NCBI RefSeq assembly: GCF_000686585.1
Contig: NZ_JMKY01000001.1
Location: 62,001-126,000, forward strand
Reading direction: 5' to 3'
Origin: Mycoplasmopsis lipofaciens ATCC 35015
GTDB taxonomy: Bacteria > Bacillota_I > Bacilli_A > Mycoplasmatales > Metamycoplasmataceae
DNA: 64,000 nt
Both the position numbers and the translations under genes were made by a program. Shown here one piece after another: positions 49,048 to 59,849 of the stretch. The notes beneath the pieces were generated by a model. The model was given only the letters and a program-made list of their open reading frames with translations. It did not search any database and had not been told where the DNA came from. The first letter of the stretch is position 1; every line of letters begins with the position of its first letter.

Positions 49048-50046
49048 ATGGCTGATAAAATTACAGTTAATAATGTTCAAGCAATTAATAATGCACTTGA
49101 TTTAGCAATGGCAAAAGATCCTCGTATCGTTGTTTATGGTGAAGATGCTGGTGTTGAAGGTGGAGTTTTCAGAGCAACAGAAAACCTTCAAAAAAAATAT
49201 GGTAAATTAAGAGTTTTTGATACACCAATTAGTGAGGCAGCTATTTGTGGTGTGGCAATTGGAGCAGCTATTGCAGGAATCAAACCTGTTGCTGAGATTC
49301 AATTCCAAGGATTTAGTTATCCAGCAATGCAACAATTATTTACACATGCAGCGCGTTGAAGAAATCGTTCAAGAGGTCGTTTTACAGTTCCTATGGTTAT
49401 TAGAATGCCTATGGGTGGTGGAATTAAAGCGATGGAACATCACTCTGAAGCACTTGAAGCTATTTATGCTCATGTTCCAGGTGTTAAAGTTGTTTTACCT
49501 GCCTTTCCATATGATGTTAAAGGATTATTATTAGCAGCAATTAATGATCCAGATCCTGTTGTATTTTTAGAAAATAAAAAAATTTATCGTGCTGGTAAAC
49601 AAGAAATTCCAGCTGGAGAATATACAGTTGAAATTGGAAAAGCAAATATTGTTGCTCCAGGTAATGATTTAACATTAGTTACTTATGGTGCACAAGTATT
49701 TGATTCTATTAACGCTATTAAAGCATACAAATCAATAAATCCAAATGCTTCAATTGAATTAATTGATTTAAGAACAATTAAACCTTTAGATTACAAAACA
49801 ATAGTTGAAAGTGTTAAAAAAACAGGTAGACTTCTAGTAGTACATGAAGCTGTTAAATCATATTCTGTTTCAGCTGAAATTATGGCAAGAGTTAATGAAC
49901 ACGCTTTCGAATTTTTAAAAGCTCCAATGACACGTTGTACAGGTTATGATATTACAGTTCCTCTCGCTAAAGGAGAAATGTTTCAAATGGTTGATGAATC
50001 AAAAATATTAACAAAAATAAAAGAAGTTATGGACTTCAAATTTTAG
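49048..50046 (+). CDS. pdhB: Pyruvate dehydrogenase E1 beta
   Basis: Beta chain of PDH E1, 332 residues. Contains G-E-D-A-G-V-E-G-G-V-F, D-T-P-I-S-E-A-A-I-C-G and F-Q-G-F-S-Y-P-A-M-Q-Q. Starts two bases after the pdhA stop; its RBS (AAAGGAGG) lies in the end of pdhA, so the subunits are made together. Confidence 0.95.
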
Positions 50047-50062
50047 AAAGGATTGATAGAAA

Positions 50063-50977
50063 ATGAAAAAAATTAAATCAACTCCAATTGCTCGTAAAAT
50101 GGCGGCAAAACTTGGTATAGACATTAGTCTTGTTCCGGGTAGTGGATTAGATGGCAGAATTTTAATGTCAGATATTCAAAACTTTCAAAAATCAGGGTCA
50201 ACAGTTGCCCACAATTCATTTGCTCCTCAACCAGTAGCTAATAATGAAATGATTAATGTTTCAGCTAAACCTGTAATTAGCGCTCATTCTGAACCTGTTA
50301 GCCCTATTAGAAAAGTTATTGCTAAAACAATGAAAAATTCTTGAAATAATGTTGCATATACAAATTTAGTTCATAAAATTGATATGACTAACTTATGAAA
50401 TTTACGTTCAAGAGTTAAAGATGTTGTTTTAAAAGCAGAAAATGTAAAAATTACTTTTTTACCTTATATTGCAAAAGCTGTGGCAATTGCATTAAGAGAT
50501 TATCCAATATTTTTAGCAAAATATAATGAGGCACAACAAACCTTAGATTATCCAGGTTCAATTAATTTAGGTTTCGCAGTAGATACTGAAGCTGGACTAA
50601 TGGTTCCAGTTGTAAACAATGCAGATAACACAAGCATTGTTTCAATTGCGAGTGAAATTAACCGTTTAGCTAAAGCAGCAAGAGAAAGAACAATTAAACC
50701 TTCAGAAATGAAAGGTGCTGGATTTACTATTACTAACTATGGTAGTGTTGGTTCATTATATGGTGTTCCAGTTATAAATTATCCTGAATTAGCTATTGCT
50801 GGTGTTGGTGCTATCGAAGATCAACCAGTTGTTAAAAATGGTCAAATTGTCCCAGGCAAGGTTATGTATTTAACAGTAGCAGCAGATCACCGTTGAATAG
50901 ATGGTGCGACAATTGGTCGCTTTGCTTCACGTGTTAAAGAATTATTAGAAAATCCAGAAGTGTTAGGAGTGTACTAA
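50063..50977 (+). CDS. pdhC: PDH E2 acetyltransferase core without lipoyl domain
   Basis: Dihydrolipoamide acetyltransferase, 304 residues, forming the core of the PDH complex and transferring acetyl to CoA. It starts directly with the peripheral subunit-binding domain (T-P-I-A-R-K-M-A-A-K-L-G, V-P-G-S-G-L-D-G-R-I) and then the catalytic domain with A-A-D-H-R-W-I-D-G near the end. There is no N-terminal lipoyl domain, which a typical E2 of 400 or more residues has. The lipoyl domains are instead on the next gene product. RBS AAAGGATTGATAG. Confidence 0.92.
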
Positions 50978-50978
50978 T

Positions 50979-53177
50979 ATGTATGTATTTAAATTTGCAG
51001 ATATAGGTGAAGGTCTTCACGAAGGAACAGTTGGCGAAATTAGTGTTAAAGTAGGTCAAAAAGTTAAAGAGGGTGATACATTATTCTCTGTTGAAACTGA
51101 TAAAGTTGCAAGTGAAATACCTTGTCCAGTAGATGGAATTATTAAAGAAATTAAAATGTCAGAGGGTGATGTAATTCACGTCGGACAAGATATATTCGTT
51201 ATTGATGATGGATCGGGAGATTCGGTTCCTGCTAGTGAACCTATAAAAAATGAAGATTTAAAAACTTCATCAAGTTCAACAACATCATTTTATGTATTTA
51301 AATTTGCAGATATAGGTGAAGGTCTTCACGAAGGAACAGTTGGCGAAATTAGTGTTAAAGTAGGTCAAGAAGTTAAAGAGGGTGATACATTATTCTCTGT
51401 TGAAACTGATAAAGTTGCAAGTGAAATACCTTGTCCAGTAGATGGAATTATTAAAGAAATTAAAATGTCAGAGGGTGATGTAATTCACGTTGGACAAGAT
51501 ATATTCGTTATTGATGCAGGAGATAAAAATCCTACAAGTTCAGAGGCAAATATTTCACAACCTAATGAAGGAGCTGAAGAGGAAGAAAAATGCTTGGTGG
51601 GAGATGCCCCAAATTCAAGTGAATTAATTAATTTAGATTTTTTAAGTCCTTCACAACCAGATAATAATGTTGAAGTTAAAGAAACAAAAGAAATTTGCTC
51701 ACAAGAATCAACTTGTGAAAACGATGGTGTTTCATTTACTGAAGACGGTAAATCATATTCAGGAAATATTGATGAAGAGTTTGATGTTATAGTTGTTGGT
51801 TCAGGTCCTGGTGGTTATTTAGCAGCTGAAGAAGCTGGTAAATCAGGTCTTAAGACAATGATTGTTGAAAAAAAATATTGAGGTGGTGTATGTCTAAACA
51901 CAGGATGTATTCCAACTAAGGCATTGTTAAAAACAACAGAAGTTATTAAGGATATGAAACATGCTGAAAAGTATGGAATTATTGCAAACTCTATAAAAAT
52001 TAATGAAGATAAAACTTGAAAAGCAATGCATGCTAGAAAAGCAGAAGTTGTTAAAAAAATTTCAAAATCTGTTGAAATGTTAATGAAGGGTTCTAAAGTT
52101 ACTTCAGTATTTGGAGAAGCAGAATTTGTTGCTGCTCGTACTATCAAAGTTAATGATAAAGTATATAGTGCAAAAAATATGATTATTGCAACTGGATCAA
52201 CTGCAAATCAATTAAGAATGATTCCTGGTTTTGATAAAGGTTATGATGAAGGAACAATAATTACTTCTGAAGAAGCTATTAATTATGATAAGAAATTACC
52301 TAAAAAAGTTACAATCATAGGTGGTGGTGTAATTGGATTAGAATTTGCAACTGTTTTTGCTCATGGTGGAGCGAAAGTTACAGTTATTCAAAATACTGAA
52401 AGACTATTACCATTTAATGAAAAAGAAGTTTCAACTGAAGCAGATAAGATTTTAAAATCATTAGATGCAACAATTTTATACAATGCTAATACTAAAAAAT
52501 ATGAGGATGGAAAATTATATGTAGAAGTTGATGGTAAAGAACAAATATTAGAACAAGATATTATTCTTACTGCAACAGGACGTACCGCTCATTCAAAAGG
52601 TTTAGCTGAAATTGGTGTTAAATTAGGCGAAAGAGGCGTAGTTCTAGTTGATTCACATCAAAGAACTAATGTTAAAGGCATGTATGCCATTGGTGATGTA
52701 ACTGGACAAAATATGTTAGCCCATGTTGCATATGGACATGCTTTGGCAGCTGTTTTCCATATTTTAGGTGATAAAGAAAAAGGTACTTATCATCCAGCCG
52801 GAATACCAGGATGTATTTATACAGATCCAGAAATTTCATTTATTGGTTTAACTGAAGAAGAAGCTAAAAAAGCAGGCAAGAATGTATTTGCATCTAAATA
52901 CTCATTTGAATATTTAGGAAAATCTATTGCTACAACTCATACAGAAGGTTTCATTAAATTAATCGTTGATAAAGAATATGGTGAAATTTTAGGTGCATCA
53001 ATTGTTGGTCCACATTCAACTGACTATATTGCAGAAATTGCTTTGGCAATGGAACAAGAAGTTACAGTTCATGAATTAGCTCACACAATTCATCCACATC
53101 CTACATATAATGAAATAATTTGAGAAGCTGCACGTAGTGCAAGTTTAAAACTTTCAAACGAAGCTCGTAAAAAATAA
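50979..53177 (+). CDS. pdhD: Dihydrolipoamide dehydrogenase (E3) with two lipoyl domains
   Basis: FAD enzyme that reoxidises the lipoyl arm with NAD+. 732 residues, against about 460-470 for plain E3. Residues 1-77 and 104-180 are two nearly identical lipoyl domains, each with the lipoyl-lysine in V-E-T-D-K-V-A-S-E. A Ser/Thr and Glu/Asp-rich linker (about 181-265) leads to the E3 body: V-V-G-S-G-P-G-G-Y, the redox pair in C-L-N-T-G-C-I-P-T-K, G-G-G-V-I-G-L-E, A-I-G-D-V and the catalytic His in T-I-H-P-H-P-T. It supplies the swinging arm missing from E2. Start one base after the pdhC stop. Confidence 0.94.
50982..51207 (+). repeat. Lipoyl-domain DNA repeat, copy 1
   Basis: 226 bases repeated at 51291-51516 (offset 309 bases) with two differences: A/G at 51060 (Lys to Glu) and C/T at 51182 (silent). 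Such identity means a very recent duplication or ongoing gene conversion. Confidence 0.95.
51291..51516 (+). repeat. Lipoyl-domain DNA repeat, copy 2
   Basis: Second copy, 224 of 226 bases identical to copy 1. Recombination between copies would add or remove exactly 103 codons in frame. Confidence 0.95.
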
Positions 53178-53188
53178 TTAAAATCATA

Positions 53189-53218
53189 AAATCACATTCA
53201 TTGCGAATGTGATTTTTA
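53189..53218. terminator. Terminator after pdhD
   Basis: 11-bp stem AAATCACATTC/GAATGTGATTT with T-run. Its inner part is duplicated at 55964. Confidence 0.8.
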
Positions 53219-53775
53219 ATTATATTTTTTTAATTTTTTGAGTATTGAAATAAAGTAATGTTCCTCAAATAATAACGATAAATAAATTAACAAGTGCTAG
53301 AACAATGAATATAACATTTACATGTTTTATAAATAGTAAATAATCACCAAAAGCAAAAGTTAAAATAAATGAAATTAAAATAGTGATTAATCCAAATGAC
53401 AATACATTTTTTCATAAATCATTGTTCATTCTTTTTAAATTTAATATTACATTAATTGTTAATCAACTGATTACAAAAATTAAACTAAATTCTACAATTT
53501 GGGTTGTTCAATAGACAATTCTCATTAAGTCATTACCAAAAACAAATCTAATTTGTAATGCCAACATTAAACCGTTTTTAATAAGTTCTAAAAATATCAA
53601 AATCATAAATAATATAATTACTTTTTGAATCTTATAACTATTGTTATTCATTATTTGCCTCCTGGAGATAGCAATCTGGGAGCAATTGATCAATCGATTA
53701 ACATAGTTGTTAAAAAACTAGCAATTAATGCTACTGCAACAAAAATAATTAAACATGCAATAAAAATAATGACGT
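53193..53775 (-). repeat. Duplicated small-membrane-protein segment, copy 1
   Basis: About 580 bases repeated at 55964-56546 (constant offset 2771, no indels noticed), including part of the pdhD terminator and two small genes. The first 350 bases in gene direction are almost unchanged. Confidence 0.9.
53220..53651 (-). CDS. Small membrane protein (143 residues), copy 1
   Basis: Not recognised. Four hydrophobic segments (about 8-28, 50-70, 83-105 and 111-131) with short polar links, a basic end Q-K-I-K-K-I and no catalytic motif. Starts inside the stop of the preceding 44-residue gene (TAATG), with RBS CAGGAGG in that gene. Together with the peptidase upstream it forms a three-gene unit on the minus strand. 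The copy at 55991 has few changes. Confidence 0.75.
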
Positions 53776-53785
53776 TTTTTTTCAT
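53651..53785 (-). CDS. 44-residue membrane peptide, copy 1
   Basis: M-K-K-N-V-I-I-F-I-A-C-L-I then a hydrophobic helix and M-L-I-D-W-S-I-A-P-R-L-L-S-P-G-G-K. One membrane segment, no known family. Start follows the peptidase stop by nine bases and uses AAGG overlapping it, so it is translationally coupled. Conservation in the second copy (with mostly conservative changes) shows it is a real gene, although short. Confidence 0.7.
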
Positions 53786-53794
53786 ATATCAACC

Positions 53795-55204
53795 TTATAA
53801 AAATATTTTTTTATCAATTTCAAGTGCAGAAACATATTTTCCATCTTTTCAAAATACTTTATCATGTGTTTTTTCATTTTCTTTTGTTTTGTCATTTACA
53901 TACCACATATACCCTCATCTTCTAATTCTTTGTGCTGAAATTGCAACTTGCGAGTATAAGTTATTATAATGACCTCAACCATAATGTGTTAAGTAAAGAT
54001 TCGAAATTTCTTTACTTCCATCTTTTCATTTCCCATAAGCAATAACAGAATGTCATGCACTTTCTACATCCTTTGTATATGATGAAACTCAACCACCTAA
54101 AATTACAGGTTTGTTATCATAAAGTGATTTTCAAGGTCTATTTGCAAAATATGTATGATACCATTTAGGAACAAAATTGTCATTTTTAACAATTGAGTTA
54201 AAAGCTGTTGTATAATGTTTAGGATTTATGATGTTAATTACATCTGTTGCTTTATACATATCATATACCAATTGCGAACTAAATATTGGATATAATGGCA
54301 AATTATTATTTTTTAAAAACATATAGTTTTGATATTTATTTGTATTAAAATTAAATCTTGCATCGTTATTTATTTCACTTCAATTATTTGCGCTTACTAT
54401 TTTTGCATATTTATTAAATACTCTATCTTCTATTATTTTTGAATTTTTAAATAAATAATGATATTGTATTAACATTGCTAATGAAATATATTCGCATAAG
54501 CCTTCTTCGCCAACTGCAGATCTTTCGTATTTATTCGGTCTTGTTAAATCGGTATAACCAAAAAAATCAAAATTTGATTTAAATCATCATGAATAATCAA
54601 TTTCGTAGTCTGCATTTAAAAAATCAGAGTTATCGATAGAGCGATAAGAATATTTATTGTGTTTATAATTTTTTGCTAATTGTTTTCTAAAATTTTTATT
54701 TTTAAATTTAGTTAAGCTAATATCAGAACGTTTATCAAAATTTGATTTAACTTTTGATTTTGCAATTTTTGTTTTAAAATTGTCAACAATGCTATAACTT
54801 TTACTATCGTATTCTTTGGTTAATGACTTGTAAGGATAATATTTGTTAATTTCTTGAAAATCTTTTTCGCTGATTTTAACATTTGGATTATATTCAATTA
54901 ACTCGTAATCACTCAAACTAACAACTGCATAACCTTTATTTATAAATTTAAAAATTATAATAGGTTCATTATCGTAATTTATTATTTTTTTATATGAAAT
55001 AATTTTAGAATTTTTTAAATTAGTTTTTTTTATGTTTGATACTTCTACTTCTATCGATTTAACTAAATCATCCAATTTAAAATCATTTGAAAAATATTTA
55101 TTTATATCATCATTTTCACCGTAATTTGTATTTACGTTGTAAGCGCCCAATGTCGATAATGGAGCTACTAATGTTAAACTAGAAAATAATATTTTTTTAT
55201 TCAT
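53795..55204 (-). CDS. Secreted putative cysteine peptidase
   Basis: 469 residues with an N-terminal signal segment (K-K-I-L-F-S-S-L-T-L-V-A-P-L). A pro-like region (about 30-200) is followed by a domain with G-L-C-E-Y-I-S-L-A-M-L (candidate nucleophile Cys), A-W-H-S-V-I-A-Y-G (candidate His) and L-T-H-Y-G-W-G-H. The Cys-then-His order with the His before a V-I-A-Y-G strand is that of papain-fold peptidases such as C10/C39-like groups. I cannot assign a family further. Likely acts outside the cell. First gene of a unit with two small membrane proteins. Confidence 0.7.
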
Positions 55205-55963
55205 TTTTCACCTCCTTATAATTTAATTCTAAATTAAAAGAAACATAAATATTATTTTTTTACTTTAATATGAAAATATTTTCATATTTAATAATTGATT
55301 ATTCAAAACTTTGTAAGTTAAAAAATGATTGTATTAAGTAATTCAAATTTCAATTTTTTCTTTTACTAATTGACAACTTTTTAAAAATACAAAAAAACTC
55401 TTATTTATCTAAATAGTATCCCACCAAGGACAACACTAGTATTCTTTATGTTTTTTATTATATATATAACTTCGTAAAATTTTGTTTTTATTTTTTGAAA
55501 AATGATTTTTTTGTCAAGAGCCTACGGAGCACATAAAAAATACTGTTTTTAATATGAATAAACACTTTTATGTTTTGTTTTAATGGAATAAACATAATCT
55601 ACACATTTAGCGAATTTCCTTATTATAGTGAAAGTTCTTTTTATAATAAGATCTTAATCTGTGACTTTTTGCTATTACTTATTTTTGTATTTTAATTTAA
55701 TCAAATACTGTTCTAATTGAAGGACTTTTAAAATGTAATTATTTTTGAGATAATTGTATGTTTCTTTGATTCCAAAGTAATATTTATTGTATTTTTTATT
55801 AAACTCTTCACAATTTTTTTATATTCAAAATTGTAATCTCCTTCAATATTTTATTTTTTTATATTAAAAATAAAAACAACAAAATAAAGTGGGTATTATC
55901 CACTTATAAATTTTAAACCGTAGACTACAAAACAGACTGTATACTTGTAGATCACGATTTAGG
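55205..55963. other. Long gene-poor region upstream of the peptidase
   Basis: About 760 bases without an intact gene. It should contain the promoter of the peptidase (minus strand) near 55205-55320. Apart from a transposase-like fragment at 55675-55850 I see nothing. Confidence 0.5.
55675..55850 (-). pseudogene. Possible IS3-type transposase fragment
   Basis: One minus-strand frame stays open for about 55 codons and reads E-E-F-N-K-K-Y-N-K-Y-Y-F-G-I-K-E-T-Y-N-Y then L-K-N-N-Y-I. The Y-F-G-I-K-E-T-Y-N-Y-L pattern recalls the Y-G-Y-R-R-I segment of IS3-family orfB. No start or RBS. Weak evidence. Confidence 0.3.
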
Positions 55964-56546
55964 CACATTCATTGCGAATGTGATTTTTAATTATATTTTT
56001 TTAATTTTTTGAGTATTGAAATAAAGCAATGTTCCTCAAATAATAACGATAAATAAATTAACAATTGTTAGAACAATGAATATAACATTTACATGTTTTA
56101 TAAATAGTAAATAATCACCAAAAGCAAAAGTTAAAACAAATGAAATTAAAATAGTGATTAATCCAAACAACAATACATTTTTTCATAAATCATTGTTCAT
56201 TCTTTTTAAATTTAATATTACATTAATTGTTAATCAACTGATTACAAAAATTAAACTAAATTCTACAATTTGGGTTGTTCAATAGACAATTCTCATTAAG
56301 TCATTACCAAAAACAAATCTAATTTGTAATGCCAACATTAAACCGTTTTTAATAAGTTCTAAAAATATCAAAATCATAAATAATATAATTACTTTTTGAA
56401 TCTTATAACTATTGTTATTCATTATTTACCTCCTGGAGATAGCAATCTGGGAGCAATTGATCAATCGATTAACATAGTTGTTAAAAAACTAGCGGTTACT
56501 GCTACAGCAACAAAAACAATTAAGCAAACAATAAAAATAACAGTAT
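55964..56546 (-). repeat. Duplicated small-membrane-protein segment, copy 2
   Basis: Second copy of 53193-53775. It lacks the peptidase and instead has its own RBS, so the pair is expressed separately here. Confidence 0.9.
55991..56422 (-). CDS. Small membrane protein (143 residues), copy 2
   Basis: Near-identical to the protein at 53220; changes lie mainly in the last two helices (for example V-L-L-F-G for V-L-S-F-G). Same overlap (TAATG) with the 44-residue gene. Function unknown. Confidence 0.75.
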
Positions 56547-56556
56547 TTCTTTTCAT
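56422..56556 (-). CDS. 44-residue membrane peptide, copy 2
   Basis: M-K-R-N-T-V-I-F-I-V-C-L then the same C-terminal M-L-I-D-W-S-I-A-P-R-L-L-S-P-G-G-K as copy 1. Hydrophobic residues differ while the tail is unchanged, suggesting selection on the tail. Unlike copy 1 it has its own strong RBS (AAGGAG). Confidence 0.7.
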
Positions 56557-56595
56557 AAATTCTCCTTATATTTTTATTTTATCAATAAAAAAAAT

Positions 56596-56625
56596 AATAA
56601 ATGTAAAACTTTTACATTTATTTTA
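56596..56625 (-). terminator. Terminator after the APC permease
   Basis: AATAAATGTAAAA/TTTTACATTTATT stem, with the T-run on the minus strand. Confidence 0.75.
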
Positions 56626-58138
56626 ATTTGTAATTTGTAAATACTAATTTAGTTACATCGATTTCCTTATTTTCAAATTCGAATTCTTTATATAAATCTC
56701 TTTTTTCAATTTTTTTGACTAATCATAAATTTAAGTATGGAAGAATAATAATTAGTGCAACATAAACTAAATAGATGACTAATTCAATATATATTGCAAC
56801 ATTGTATGAGCCTGAATAAAAAATACCTCAACCACTATTATTTTTATTTATGATAGAAATAGTTAAATTTGTTAAATAAATTGCGTTTACACTCAAACAA
56901 CCTATGACAGCTAAAATAGAAACTATATAATAAGCTATTTTGTTCATCTTTTTAGTATTAATATTTTTTCGATTAATTAGGTAAAACAGAATAATTAGTC
57001 CATAAAAATTAAAAAATATAAATGTTGGTAAATTTGATATTCCATCTAATAATTTATCTGACTTAGTTATTCATAAAATTGAACTGCCTATTATTCAAAC
57101 TAATAAATAAATTAATGCAAAATAAATTACAACTAGTTGTTTTAAATTTAATTTATTCTTAATTTTGTTCATTCCAAAAGAAATATTAGTAACTAATACG
57201 TTGTTTATATCGTGAGCATATGCTGTTGTAAAACCGTTCAATACTCCAAAAGCAGAAATAAATAATAATAGTCAAAACACAATATTAAATGCTTTTTGAA
57301 AATTTTTATTTTTAAATATGTTATTAAAAATTTGTTGAACAATAGAACTATCATGCAATATCGATGCTATTGCAATTAAACAATACGTAGTAATTACAAC
57401 AATCATTCCTAAAAGAACAATTAAAGGGACTTTTTTTTCTGAATTTTCAATATTGTTTGCTGTACTTCCAACACTTAAAAAAGCATCATATGCAAACAAT
57501 GCAGATGGTAAAGCAATTATCATATTTTTTAAATCTGATCATTTAAACGCTTTATTAACAAATGCATTCGTACCACCTGCGTTATTTGTATTGTGCATCG
57601 AGATGCCCAATATTATTACAACAATTAGTGGAATGAATTTAATGATTGTTGTAATTTTTTGAATGTGTCCTGAAATTTTTATATTTATTATTAAACTAAA
57701 AAAAACTATTGAAAATAATATTAAGGATGTTAGTGGTAAATATGCATATGGTATTAATTTACCTGATATTTGAAATATCAATAAGTGGGCAGCTTCAGCA
57801 GTAAAAAAACTTAGCATAAATATTAATATGGGCCCATATAAAAATGTGTAATTGAAAGTTATAAAATATCCAAATTTCTTATTCATAACTCTTGTTGCTC
57901 AATTTCCTATACCAGATATTTTAGTATTTTTAATTGTGCTAATTTCACTAAAACTAATTGCTGCACAAAGTGAAATAATACCTGCAACTATTCATGTTAA
58001 TAATCATGATATTCCATTTCCTTGTGTTGCATTTCTAATTCCAGCATTTTTAAAGAATATACCAATTCCTACAATTGATCCTATTAACATCGTTAATGCA
58101 AAAAAGAATCCGATTTTTTTTACTTTTGTTTTCTTCAT
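56618..58138 (-). CDS. APC-superfamily amino acid permease
   Basis: 506-residue secondary transporter of amino acids or polyamines. About twelve membrane helices; helix 1 carries G-S-I-V-G-I-G-I-F-F, the unwound substrate-binding motif of APC transporters (usually G-S-G-I-F). A second family feature is the helix 6 region L-P-S-A-L-F-A-Y-D-A-F. Substrate not predictable. RBS AAAGG. It is a single-gene unit ending in a terminator just before the duplicated small genes. Confidence 0.88.
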
Positions 58139-58204
58139 TAAATTTTCAACCTTTCTTTTCAATTTTTTTAATTTTATCAAAATTTAATTAAATAAAACGT
58201 GTAT

Positions 58205-58232
58205 AAAAAAATGTGCTTTAAATTAAGCACAT
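58205..58232 (-). terminator. Terminator after pyk
   Basis: 8-bp stem ATGTGCTT/AAGCACAT with a minus-strand T-run. Confidence 0.7.
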
Positions 58233-58237
58233 AAATT

Positions 58238-59668
58238 TTAAAAAATGTATTCTGTTAAACTTTCGTTTTCAACAACTAAAAATCTATCGCCTTTAATTGC
58301 TCCATAAGCTTTTAAAGCATCTTTAGCTTTTTGTTTATCTTGTTTAATTTCATTGAATAATCTTACAGAATCCAAAGAAGTTCAAACACTAGAAGTAACT
58401 CCAAAACCTCCAATTAGTTTTTCATCATTAAGAATACCAACAATAGTTGTATTAGGGCGAAATTTTGCCACTTCTTTTAATAATTGGCCAGTTCTTGATA
58501 GAACGATAGCAAATTTGTAATCTCCAAAACGAGTTCTATTGGCTACATCGTAAGCAATTCTAGATCTTTTGTCTCTTTGATCAGAATTACGACGAACTTC
58601 TTCTAATTGAACATCATAATAGGTTTTTTCATAAAATTCTTTTTCAGCACGTCGATTAATAGTTGACATAACTGTAACTGATTCAAGAGGATATGAACCT
58701 GATGCACTTTCGCCTGAAAGCATTGTTGCATCCGCTCCTAATTCAGTAGCATAATAAACGTCCGTAACTTCTGCACGAGTAGGATGTGGTGTGCTTTCCA
58801 TTGAATCCAACATTTGAGTTGCAACAACAACTGGTTTACCAGCTTCGCGACATTTTCTTATCATTACTTTTTCAAAGTAGGGAACATCGTAATAAGGAAT
58901 TTCTAATCCTAAATCTCCACGCGCAACCATAATTCCATCTGATGCTTGAATAATTTCATCAATATTTTTAATTCCTAAGTGACTTTCTATTTTTGAAATA
59001 ATTTTAATATGCTTACCGCCATTGTCATCTAAAATTTTTCTTAAGTCTTGAACATTTTTTGCTGTATTTACAAAAGATGCGGCAACATAGTTAATACCTA
59101 AACCTATTCCAAAAATAACATCATTTTTATCTCTTTCAGATAAAAATGGTAAAGAAAAGTCAACACCAGGTAAATTAATTCTCTTATTTGTTTTTAATTT
59201 GTGTTGATTTAAAGTTTTAACTTCAACACATCCTGGTTCTACTTTGGTTACAATTGCTGTTAATTTACCATCATCAAAAAGAATTTGATTTCCAACAACA
59301 ACATCTTGTGACATGTCATAAGCAACAGTTACTTCTCTATTTGTTCCTTCTAATGTTTCATATTTTTCTTTAGTTGTTCAAACTTTCAATATTTGACCGC
59401 ACTCAATTAATTGAGCACCATCTTTCATTTTACCAAGACGAATTTCTGGTCCTTTTGTATCTAACATTAACGACACAGGAATGTGTAATTCTTGTGATAT
59501 TTTTTTGGCTAAATTAAATTTATTCAATTGTTCCGCATGATCACCGTGACTAAAATTTGCACGTACACATGTGGCTCCAGCTTTAATTAATGAAAGCAAT
59601 GTTTGATAATTATCGCTTGATGGTCCAACGGTAATGACTAACTTACTGCGTTTACTTGTTAATTCCAT
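58238..59668 (-). CDS. pyk: Pyruvate kinase
   Basis: Last glycolytic step, phosphoenolpyruvate plus ADP to pyruvate plus ATP, feeding PDH and Pta-AckA. 476 residues. Seen: R-A-N-F-S-H-G, D-T-K-G-P-E-I-R, K-I-E-S-H-L-G-I-K with the catalytic Lys, M-V-A-R-G-D-L-G-L-E-I and the M-L-D-S-M-E loop with P-T-R-A-E. The C-terminal effector domain is present. RBS AAGGAG. Monocistronic. Confidence 0.95.
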
Positions 59669-59825
59669 TGATTTTCTCCTTAAATGATTCTTTTTATGTA
59701 GATTAATAAATGCTTATATTTATAATTTTATTATATTTATTTAATAATTTATGATAATTATTTATATAAACAAGTATTTTTAAATTTTCTATTTTCTAAA
59801 ATGTTTTATATATTCTTATATAAAA

Positions 59826-59849
59826 AACACGCCAATTTTTAAACGTGTT
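59826..59849 (-). terminator. Terminator of the pta-ackA-coaD-engB unit
   Basis: Small stem AACACG/CGTGTT with a minus-strand T-run, overlapping the stop of the last gene. Confidence 0.55.

Noticed and set aside
51815-52147. Minus-strand ORF of 110 codons inside pdhD
   Set aside because: Shadow of the FAD-binding and redox-active part of E3.
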